Shown: one piece after another, positions 56,256 to 64,000 of the stretch
How positions within the stretch are numbered: the stretch's first letter is position 1
Layout: the number at the start of each line of letters is the position of its first letter
Assembly: GCA_951799405.1 (NCBI GenBank)
Contig: OX637343.1
Coordinates: forward strand, 18,426,230-18,490,229
DNA: 64,000 nucleotides
Direction of reading: 5' to 3'
Source of the DNA: Agapetus fuscipes
Lineage: Eukaryota; Arthropoda; Insecta; Trichoptera; Glossosomatidae
Notes under the pieces: model-generated
Database searches by the model: none
What the model saw: only the letters and a program-made list of their open reading frames with translations
What the model was told of the DNA's origin: nothing
Program-made: the position numbers and the translations under genes

Positions 56256-58570
56256 TTTATGTCATGTTTAGCTTTGCGGCGCCGGTCCCAGCGTTCAGGA
56301 TGGGAGAGTTTTCAGGCTGAAGACTATAAGGCTGCAAAGAAGGAGCTGAAGAGCGCTATCAGGCGCAGTAAGGAAAGGTGTTGGGGTGAGCTGTGCGAGT
56401 CGGTGAACCGCGACCCCTGGGGACTGCCGTACAAAATAGTGCGACAGAAACTACGGGGGCGCGGCCTTGACCCCTTTCTCAGTAACCCCAGTAACCTGAC
56501 CGCTGTTATTGATGACCTCTTTCCCCTTCACGAAGACCGACCGTTGTCAGATCCTACCCGCTCGACTGGTGAGTTCCAACCGTTTACGGTAGCTGAGCTC
56601 GAGACAGCTGCAAAAAAAGTAAGTAAAGGTAAGGCTCCTGAACCTGACGAAGTCCCAAATGAGATTGTGCTGCTAGTGGCCCGAGAGTTTCCTGAGGTTC
56701 TGCTCGGCGTGTACAATGGAGGGGCCTAGTCGGCGCCTCCTGGAAGAGACAGAGGCTAGTCCTCATTCTCAAAAAGGCGGTCGCGGACGGACCCTCTTCC
56801 TTTAGGCCGTTGTGCATGCTGGACGGCTTCGGGAAGCTCCTTGAGCGCCTCCTGCTCGGGAGACTACAGCTCATCCTGGAGGATCCGGAGCGGGGGCTCT
56901 CCGACCGACAGTACGGCTTCAGGCGGGGCCGATCTACGGTGGACGCCGTCGGTCACGTGGTAAGTGTGATCCGAAGGGCGTGGGAGGGCACGGTGAAGAG
57001 TCACCGACGGGTCGTCATGATAGCGCTGGATATCAAGAACGCCTTCAACTCCGCGCGATGGGAACTTGTTCTCAGAGCGTTGAGAGAGGACTTCCGGGTA
57101 CCAGACTATCTGATGGCAATGCTCGAAAACTATTTCGATGGCCGGACGCTGGAGTATCGTCACGGCCCTTCTGGCGTGGAAGAGAAGCGACGGGTGTCGT
57201 CGGGCGTCCCGCAGGGATCGGTCTTAGGACCCACCCTGTGGAATGCCCTGTACGATGGACTGTTGCGGACTGACATGCCGGAGGGGTCGAGTCTTGTTGC
57301 TTTCGCGGACGACATCGCGGTAGTGATCGAGGGTAAGACCTCCCGTGACCTCGAAATTTCAGGGAACGAGGCGCTTCGTCGGGTCAAGAGATGGCTCGAC
57401 CGAGCCGGACTGCAGCTCGCAGTCCAGAAGACCGAGGCGGTGCTGTTCTGCCGAAAGCGGCGACCTCTTCTGCCTCGGCTGCTGCTGGAGGGTTTCGAGG
57501 TGCCGCTGGCGAAATCGCTGCGGTACCTGGGGATCCAACTCGATCGTGGTCTCCGTTTCGGAGAACACATCGAGCTGGCGGCCGCCAAGGCAAGCGGAGT
57601 GGCGATTCAGCTGGGGAGGCTCATGCCGAATGTGGGTGGACCGAAATCATGTAGGAGGAAACTCTTGCATGAGGTCGTTCACTCCATACTTCTGTATGGG
57701 GCACCCGTCTGGGCAAAGTCACTGGAGGTAGAACAGCACAGGAAGAAGATGGCTGCTGTCCAGAGAAGAAGCGCTCTGAGAGTGATCTCCGGCTACCGCA
57801 CCATCTCCGCCGACGCGGCTTTGGTGCTGGCTTCTTCTCCGCCCGTAGACCTGCTGGCGTTGGAGCGCAAAGCGGTGTACGATTCAGGTAAGGGACCGCA
57901 GCATAGGACCTTGACGATGTCGAAGTGGCAGGATCGCTGGAGTTCGGCAGCCAAGGGACGCTGGACGAACGGCTTGTCGGTGACCTTGGGCCCTGGTGCT
58001 CGAGGAAACACGGCGACCTGAGCTTCCGGCTCACGCAGCTGCTGAGCGGACACGGTTGTTTCGGTGCCTATCTACATCGGATTGGCAAAGAAGCAACTGC
58101 AGCATGCTGGCACTGCGACTCGCCAAACGATGACGCGGAGCACACGCTGCTCTCGTGCCCCGCCTGGGCGGAACCGAGGCAGTCTCTCATGGCTGCCATC
58201 GGAACCGATCACCTGGGTGTGGACACGATGGTGGCGTCAATGCTCCAAAGCAAAGAGAACTGGAGTGCTTGGGAGGCCTTTGCCTCTCGTGTTATCGGCG
58301 TGAAGGAGGAGGCCGAGCGTGAGAGGCGGAGGCGCCCCAATCCAGAGGTCGCGTAACCCGACTTTGTAGTATACCCTTAAGGTAAGATAAGCCACACCTC
58401 GATGTTTTGGTTAATTCTGCTTTCCGAGGTGTGGTGAAGTTGCTTCGGGGGGAGTGTTTAGTCAGTTGACAAACCTGGCACGCTCTCTGGTAACGGGCCA
58501 GGGGGTGTCTTTTTGAAGATTCACTCCTCCTTTCCCCCGAGGAAAAAAAAAAAAAAAAAAAAAAAAAAAA
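56252..58570 (+). pseudogene. 5'-truncated copy of the TRAS/SART-type element with poly(A) tail
   Basis: It begins inside ORF2 at the point matching about 61783 of the intact copy, right after a short GTTAGGTTAGGTTAG. Open stretches are 56259-56729 and 56810-58021, with the tail reading again in another frame to 58356. Damage: about 10 nt are missing near 56718, and one base is missing near 57971. Catalytic FADD is retained. A 28-base poly(A) at 58543-58570 runs directly into GGTTA repeats. The part before about 56720 differs at roughly one base in five from the intact copy; the part after it is nearly identical. Confidence 0.9.
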
Positions 58571-58594
58571 GGTTAGGTTAGGTTAGGTTAGGTT
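58571..58594 (+). repeat. TTAGG repeats between two retrotransposon copies
   Basis: Four GGTTA units plus GGTT, bounded on the left by poly(A) and on the right by the next truncated element. Confidence 0.95.
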
Positions 58595-59150
58595 CGGCAG
58601 TTGGTGGACGCTGGACGCGAAGACTTATCAGCGACCTGAGGACCTGGTGCCAAAGGAAGCATGGTGGTCTGAGCTACCGGCTCACCCAGCTGCTGAGTGG
58701 ACACGGCTGCTTCGGAAACTTCCTGCAAAGGATAGGCAAAGAAGCAGCCGCAGCCTGCTGGCACTGCGATGCAACAGAAGACGACGCCGAGCATACGATG
58801 CTAGCGTGTCCGGCCTGGGCGACTGAGAGGGCGTCACTTGTGGCTGCCCTCGGGGTCGATCACCTGGAGGTGGATACGGTGGTGACGACAATGCTCCGGT
58901 CGGCTGATAACTGGCGGGCGTGGGAGGACTTCGCCTCGAGCGTAATGGGACAGAAGGAGGACGCCGAGCGCGAGAGGAGAAGACGGCCCGCGGCCGCCGT
59001 AGAAGCCGACTGAAAGGCGTCACGTAACGCGGTGTAGTTGGTAACGCAATGAGCGTTGCCACAGCGAGTAGAGTAGACGCCATCAGCGTATAAACCATTA
59101 CCACACTCCCAGCGTAATACTTCATTGGTAGGTCCGGAGTGTGGTAGATG

Positions 59151-59183
<33 letters not shown>
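58595..59183 (+). pseudogene. Short 5'-truncated telomeric non-LTR element of a second subfamily
   Basis: It starts immediately after GGTTA repeats and holds only the ORF2 C-terminus (open to the stop near 59013). The zinc finger CWHCDATEDDAEHTMLAC and an R/E-rich end are clear. It is homologous to, but clearly diverged from, its two neighbours. The 3' UTR ends in about 31 A, then one C, then AGGTTAGG. Heavy 5' truncation is typical of target-primed reverse transcription. Confidence 0.85.
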
Positions 59184-59184
<1 letters not shown>

Positions 59185-59185
59185 A

Positions 59186-59234
59186 GGTTAGGTTAGGTTA
59201 GGTTAGGTTAGGTTAGGTTAGGTTAGGTTAGGTT
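59186..59234 (+). repeat. TTAGG repeats upstream of the intact element
   Basis: Nine perfect GGTTA units plus GGTT, bounded left by poly(A)-CA and right by the 5' end of the intact element. Confidence 0.95.
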
Positions 59235-59453
59235 CCCCCTTCATGGTTCGGGCCTTGTTGTTGGCTAGGGGGCTTACGGTCTGCCGAAAAAATCTAGTGG
59301 GTGGTACTTAGATAGGCGCGTATCCTGGGTGGGTGGTAGGATAGGCGTCGGCAGACTTAACTAAAGCGAACCCGTCAAAACCCAAGGTGTAGAGGCAACG
59401 TGTCGATGGGTGTGTGGCTGCAGTGACGTTAAATGATCATGCACTAATAATGC

Positions 59454-60006
59454 ATGCATCAATGCAGTCGTGAACGTTCCCTTGGAGGTACCTGCCGAAA
59501 CCTCCAAGTATTCAGGCTTAGCCGGCCAAGCGGGGCTCTGGTCGGCTGGACGTGTATTTCCCTAGCTACTCGTGGGATTGAAATGGAAGAAATTATTAAA
59601 AAACTAAATAAGACGTTGACGGGCCTGCGAAAGGTCGAGGAGTTTATCGGAACACGAACCAACGTGCATGTACCGATTAAGACAGGAGTAAGGACGGCGT
59701 GCAATGAGTTGCAGGCGGTCCTGGACAGCCTCGTGGATCTGATCCGCGATGTTCGGGACGGTGACTGCCAGACCTCGCCGATGAAAGAAAGAGGCAAGGA
59801 GCCGTCAAAGCGGACGGAATCACCAAAGCGGCAAGAGCCGCTGAAGCGACAAGAGCCGCTGAAGCGACAAGAGCCGCCAAAGAAGCCGCCAAAGAAGAAG
59901 AGGCTAAAGAAGCCTCCAGAAAGCGAGGATTCGCAGCAAGAGCAGCGGCCGCCCATCAACCACTCACAGAGGCAACGACCGCAGCAGCAGCAGAAACAGC
60001 AGCAAC

Positions 60007-60038
<32 letters not shown>

Positions 60039-60911
60039 AAACAGCATCAGCAGCAGCGGCGGCAGCAACAACAGACGCAGCAGCGGCAGAAACAACAGCA
60101 GCAGCAACAAGGACAATGGACCCTGGTAAAGAGTAAGAATAAAAAAGCTGGTAATAACCAAAAACGATTATCAAGGCCGGCGGAGAATATCACAATCTCC
60201 CCGGCCATCAAGTCGGACGACCCGCCCTCATACGCGAGGGTCCTCAGAAGCTTGGCTTCTGCGGGGGGGAAGGAAGACTCAGGCCTGCCAGTGGTGCACG
60301 GCATCCGAAAGGGTGCCGGCGGCTCACTTCAGATTCGCCTGGCCAAGGGTGAGACCCGGGGGCCGGCTCTGGAGAGACTACTGGCCGAAGTCGCTGGGCC
60401 TGACTTGGTGGTTAAGAGGCTGTCCCCAAAAAGGACAGTCACCATCAAGGACCTCTACGAGGGTGTAGAGGTCGGGGAAGTGAGGGCCTCCCTGAGCCGG
60501 GCTCTGGGGGGGGACATCGATGAAGTCGAGGTCCTTCCCCTGAGACCGACCCAGTGGGGGTCCTACATGTGCACGGCGAGGGTGCCGTGGACAACGAGGA
60601 CAGATGCCCTCATTCGGGAGGGACATCTGAAAATCGGGCTCCTCCGATGCCGCTTACGTCCGAGGGTGGACGTGAGGCAGTGCTTCCGCTGCCTTGGGTT
60701 CGCCCACATTGCATCCCGGTGCAGTGTGGTGGGGCTCGGGAGCGGAAAGCTCTGCAGGCGCTGCGGAGCGGAAGGACATGCGGCGGCAGGGTGTAGTGCC
60801 GCATTGCACTGCGCGCCCTGCTCGAGGGCGGGTCATAGGGCCACGCACTGGTGCGGAAGCTCACAGTGCGAGGCGTTCCGACGATGTCTGTCTGAAAAAT
60901 GTTTGAAGTAA
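59454..60911 (+). CDS. ORF1 (Gag-like, CCHC zinc knuckles) of TRAS/SART-type retrotransposon
   Basis: 485 residues from the first ATG; an ATG at 59583 (MEEIIKKLNK) would give 442 and may be the real start because the first 43 residues look unstructured. Residues about 115-160 are a K/P/E-rich stretch with repeated KRQEP. Residues about 176-222 are very rich in glutamine, written mostly as CAG/CAA. Near the C-terminus are three zinc knuckles: CFRCLGFAHIASRC, CRRCGAEGHAAAGC and CAPCSRAGHRATHWC (the last with one extra residue). Role known for the family: binds element RNA, forms the RNP and, in telomeric elements, takes it to telomeres in the nucleus. The stop overlaps the ORF2 start by 13 bp, as is usual for coupled translation in R1-clade elements. 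Confidence 0.9.
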
Positions 60912-63895
60912 AAATATTACAAATAAACCTGGGCCACTGTCAAGCGGCCCAGGATCTTATGTTTCAGGTGGTGCGAGAGAAGGGGGTGGACGTCGTCTTG
61001 GTGTCGGAGCAGTATCGTGACTGTTCCAGTCGCTGGTACTGTGACGGCGCCGGGTCGGCGGCCATCTTCTTCCCCTCTACGAGCCTGTGCGTCGCCAGGA
61101 GTGCTCCTGCCCCCGCTGCTCGCGGGTGGACCTGGGTGGAGGTGGCAGGCTGTAGAATCTACAGCTGCTACTTTTCCCCCAACCATCCGATTGAGCAGTT
61201 CGAGGAGGACCTGCGACGCCTCGAGGAGGACGTCCGGACGGCGTCGGTGCCTGTGGTGCTGGCGGGCGACTTCAACGCCTGGGCGACGGACTGGGGCTCG
61301 CCGGTGACGAACCGACGGGGTGCTCTCCTGTGTGAGGTGGCTTCGTGCCTACATTTGCTGCCTGCAAATGTCGGTGGGGAGTTCACCTTCCGCAGAGGCG
61401 CCACGGGTTCTGTCATCGACGTAACCTTCGCTGATGAAGGAATGATCGGACGGGTGAAGAACTGGCGTGTGCTCCCAGAACACACGCAAAGTGATCACCA
61501 GTACGTGACCTTCACTCTGGCGATAGGGCTGCGGGCCGTCGCCCCCGGCTTGAGGGCCGCCGCTACGGGATGGAGCCTCCGCTCCCTGGACCCCGAATCC
61601 CTGCTCACCGTCATCGAGGATGGCAGCCGAGAGATCGCGGCGGCGACCGGGGCGGAACAAAAGGTAAGTAGCCTGAGCGTGGTGGTGGAGCGGGCCTGCG
61701 ACGCCTCCATGGTCCGGCGCGGTGGGCACTCCCTCAGGCGAAATGTTTATTGGTGGACTGAGGAGATTGCCGGCCTGCGTCGGTCATGCTTGGCTTCGCG
61801 GCGTCGTGCTCAGCGCTCGGGCTGGACGAGCCTCCAGGCAGTGGAGGATTTCAGGACGACGAAGAAGGCCCTGAAGAGCGCCATCAAGCGCAGTAAGGAA
61901 AGGTGCTGGGGGGAGCTGTGTGAGGAGGTGGATCGGGACCCCTGGGGTCTGCCGTACAAAATTGTGCGACAGAGACTGAGGGGACGGGATCTGGACCCTT
62001 ACCTCAGCGATCCCCGGAACCTGACCGCTGTAATTGATGGCCTCTTCCCGCGCCACGACGACCGGCCGAGAACTGTGCGTTCTACTTCACCTGCGCCCGA
62101 TCTCCAGCCATTCACGGCTGAGGAGCTTGAGGCTGCCACGAGGAAGGTAGGTACAGGTAAGGCCCCTGGACTTGACGAGGTCCCAAATGAGATCGTGCTG
62201 TTGGTGGCCCGGGGGTTTCCGGAAGTGCTGCTCGATGTGTACAACAAGTGCCTGGAAGAGGGCCTAGTCGGCGCCTCCTGGAAGAGACAGAGGCTAGTCC
62301 TCATTCTCAAAAAGGCGGTCGCGGACGGACCCTCTTCCTTTAGGCCGTTGTGCATGCTGGACGGCTTCGGGAAGCTCCTTGAGCGCCTCCTGCTCGGGAG
62401 ACTACAGCTCATCCTGGAGGATCCGGAGCGGGGGCTCTCCGACCGACAGTACGGCTTCAGGCGGGGCCGATCTACGGTGGACGCCGTCGGTCACGTGGTA
62501 AGTGTGATCCGAAGGGCGTGGGAGGGCACGGTGAAGAGTCACCGACGGGTCGTCATGATAGCGCTGGATATCAAGAACGCCTTCAACTCCGCGCGATGGG
62601 AACTTGTTCTCAGAGCGTTGAGAGAGGACTTCCGGGTACCAGACTATCTGATGGCAATGCTCGAGAACTATTTCGATGGCCGGACGCTGGAGTATCGTCA
62701 CGGCCCTTCTGGCGTGGAAGAGAAGCGACGGGTGTCGTCGGGCGTCCCGCAGGGATCGGTCTTAGGACCCACCCTGTGGAATGCCTTGTACGATGGACTG
62801 TTGCGGACTGACATGCCGGAGGGGTCGAGTCTTGTTGCTTTCGCGGACGACATCGCGGTAGTGATCGAGGGGAAGACCTCCCGTGACCTCGAAATTTCGG
62901 GGAACGAGGCGCTTCGTCGGGTCAAGAGATGGCTCGACCGAGCCGGACTGCAGCTCGCAGTCCAGAAGACCGAGGCGGTGCTGTTCTGCCGAAAGCGGCG
63001 ACCTCTTCTGCCTCGGCTGTTGCTGGAGGGTTTCGAGGTGCCGCTGGCGAAATCGCTGCGGTACCTGGGGATCCAACTCGATCGTGGTCTCCGCTTCGGA
63101 GAACACATCGAGCTGGCGGCCGCCAAGGCAAGTGGAGTGGCAATTCAGCTGGGGAGGCTCATGCCGAATGTGGGTGGACCGAAATCATGTAGGAGGAAAC
63201 TCTTGCATGAGGTTGTTCACTCCATACTTCTGTATGGGGCACCCGTCTGGGCAAAGTCACTGGAGGTAGAACAGCACAGGAAGAAGATGGCTGCCGTCCA
63301 GAGAAGAAGCGCTCTGAGAGTGATCTCCGGCTACCGCACCATCTCCGCCGACGCGGCTTTGGTGCTGGCTTCTTCTCCGCCCGTAGACCTGCTGGCGCTG
63401 GAGCGCAAAGCGGTGTACGATTCAGGTAAGGGACCACAGCATAGGGCCTTGACGATGTCGAAGTGGCAGGATCGCTGGAGTTCGGCAGCCAAGGGACGCT
63501 GGACGAACAGGCTTGTCGGTGACCTTGGGCCCTGGTGCTCGAGGAAACACGGCGACCTGAGCTTCCGGCTCACGCAGCTGCTGAGCGGTCACGGTTGTTT
63601 CGGTGCCTATCTACATCGGATTGGCAAAGAAGCAACTGCAGCATGCTGGCACTGCGACTCGTCAAACGATGACGCGGAGCACACGCTGCTCTCGTGCCCC
63701 GCCTGGGCGGAACCGAGGCAGTCTCTCATGGCTGCCATCGGAACCGATCACCTGGGTGTGGACACGATGGTGGCGTCAATGCTCCAAAGCAAAGAGAACT
63801 GGAGTGCTTGGGAGGCCTTTGCCTCTCGTGTTATCGGCGTGAAGGAGGAGGCCGAGCGTGAGAGGCGGAGGCGCCCCAATCCAGAGGTCGCGTAA
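60899..63895 (+). CDS. ORF2 (APE endonuclease + reverse transcriptase) of TRAS/SART-type retrotransposon
   Basis: 998 residues without interruption. The apurinic-like endonuclease spans about residues 1-215, with QINLGHCQAA, SEQYRD, GDFNAWATDWG (about 122) and SDHQYV (about 198). The reverse transcriptase follows at about 460-720, with YGFRRGRSTVDAV, ALDIKNAFNSARW, SGVPQGSVLGP and catalytic FADDIAVV (about 646). A C-terminal zinc finger CWHC...H....C lies near residue 915. All key residues are present, so the element may be active. The start ATG lies inside the end of ORF1. The endonuclease would set target choice for TTAGG DNA, which the flanking repeats support. Confidence 0.93.
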   Translation: MFEVKILQINLGHCQAAQDLMFQVVREKGVDVVLVSEQYRDCSSRWYCDGAGSAAIFFPSTSLCVARSAPAPAARGWTWVEVAGCRIYSCYFSPNHPIEQFEEDLRRLEEDVRTASVPVVLAGDFNAWATDWGSPVTNRRGALLCEVASCLHLLPANVGGEFTFRRGATGSVIDVTFADEGMIGRVKNWRVLPEHTQSDHQYVTFTLAIGLRAVAPGLRAAATGWSLRSLDPESLLTVIEDGSREIAAATGAEQKVSSLSVVVERACDASMVRRGGHSLRRNVYWWTEEIAGLRRSCLASRRRAQRSGWTSLQAVEDFRTTKKALKSAIKRSKERCWGELCEEVDRDPWGLPYKIVRQRLRGRDLDPYLSDPRNLTAVIDGLFPRHDDRPRTVRSTSPAPDLQPFTAEELEAATRKVGTGKAPGLDEVPNEIVLLVARGFPEVLLDVYNKCLEEGLVGASWKRQRLVLILKKAVADGPSSFRPLCMLDGFGKLLERLLLGRLQLILEDPERGLSDRQYGFRRGRSTVDAVGHVVSVIRRAWEGTVKSHRRVVMIALDIKNAFNSARWELVLRALREDFRVPDYLMAMLENYFDGRTLEYRHGPSGVEEKRRVSSGVPQGSVLGPTLWNALYDGLLRTDMPEGSSLVAFADDIAVVIEGKTSRDLEISGNEALRRVKRWLDRAGLQLAVQKTEAVLFCRKRRPLLPRLLLEGFEVPLAKSLRYLGIQLDRGLRFGEHIELAAAKASGVAIQLGRLMPNVGGPKSCRRKLLHEVVHSILLYGAPVWAKSLEVEQHRKKMAAVQRRSALRVISGYRTISADAALVLASSPPVDLLALERKAVYDSGKGPQHRALTMSKWQDRWSSAAKGRWTNRLVGDLGPWCSRKHGDLSFRLTQLLSGHGCFGAYLHRIGKEATAACWHCDSSNDDAEHTLLSCPAWAEPRQSLMAAIGTDHLGVDTMVASMLQSKENWSAWEAFASRVIGVKEEAERERRRRPNPEVA

Positions 63896-64000
63896 CCCGA
63901 CTTTGTAGTATACCCTTAAGGTAAGATAAACCACACCTCGATGTTTTGGTTAATTCTGCTTTCCGAGGTGTGGTGAAGTTGCTTCGGGGGGAGTGTTTAG

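Larger units (their letters stand above)
59235..64000 (+). mobile_element. Telomere-repeat-associated R1-clade non-LTR retrotransposon (TRAS/SART type), ORFs intact, 3' end beyond window
   Basis: The element begins (CCCCCTTCATGG) directly after nine or ten GGTTA repeats and is oriented like the TTAGG strand. It has a short 5' UTR of about 220 bp, ORF1 with zinc knuckles, and ORF2 with endonuclease and reverse transcriptase. The 3' UTR reaches the window edge; by comparison with the copy ending at 58570, about 80 nt and a poly(A) tail should follow. Total is near 4.9 kb, shorter than the Bombyx TRAS1 and SART1 elements known to me. Known: such elements cut TTAGG repeats with their own endonuclease and insert by target-primed reverse transcription. 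I lean to TRAS-like from orientation but cannot assign the subfamily firmly. Confidence 0.9.

Noticed and set aside
56528..58053. Minus-strand and shifted frames of 60-140 residues across the retrotransposon
   Set aside because: GC-rich coding DNA leaves other frames open; only the frame with RT motifs has recognisable domains.
59956..60174. Minus-strand alanine- or leucine-rich frames
   Set aside because: They are antisense shadows of the CAG-rich part of ORF1.

Overview
The window looks like a lepidopteran (moth or butterfly) chromosome segment that is gene-poor, intron-rich and packed with transposable elements. The evidence is short arrays of the insect telomere repeat TTAGG carrying R1-clade retrotransposons of the TRAS/SART type, a Helitron of the kind common in Lepidoptera, an irritans-type mariner, and hundreds of bases of tRNA-derived SINEs on both strands. 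No bacterial or viral gene organisation is seen, so this is a eukaryotic nuclear window in which most open frames are chance or transposon-derived.

Two host genes can be rebuilt exon by exon. On the minus strand, 27253-46985 carries a complete replication factor C subunit 4 (RFC4; six exons, 353 residues, clamp-loader ATPase). On the plus strand, 47256-52506 carries the non-catalytic B subunit of ribonuclease H2 (RNASEH2B; five firm exons plus one uncertain small exon). They sit head to head with 270 bases between their start codons, and that gap holds a good E2F-type site, which fits two DNA-replication and genome-maintenance genes sharing one S-phase promoter. Their introns hold most of the transposon load, and RNASEH2B carries two intronic or exonic minisatellites.

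Left third (1-27 kb): scattered SINEs, an RTE/CFDP2-like LINE fragment (3199-5225), a LINE of the L2/CR1 group (8690-9425), a 25-bp minisatellite (10106-10838), several MITEs, a Helitron (18685-19360), a TTAA-bordered palindrome (22938-23532) and a hAT element with a Penelope-like element inside it (23985-26040). Middle (27-47 kb): RFC4 introns. Intron 3 holds a mariner split by a Penelope-type fold-back and by a 5.6-kb TTAA-bordered insertion, which itself contains a Tigger/pogo element and many SINEs; a solo LTR lies nearby. A SINE family with a 5S rRNA head joined to a tRNA-like head is represented by full and partial copies, and its tail matches the 3' end of the LINE at 8690-9425.

Right end (55.9-64 kb): a hairpin-forming GGATCC tandem repeat, then an alternation of TTAGG repeats and three telomere-repeat-associated non-LTR elements in the same orientation. 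The first two are truncated; the third has intact ORF1 and ORF2 and runs off the window. The TTAGG strand reads left to right, so if this is a true subtelomere the chromosome end lies to the right, and RFC4/RNASEH2B would be the last recognisable genes before it. An interstitial array cannot be excluded from this window.
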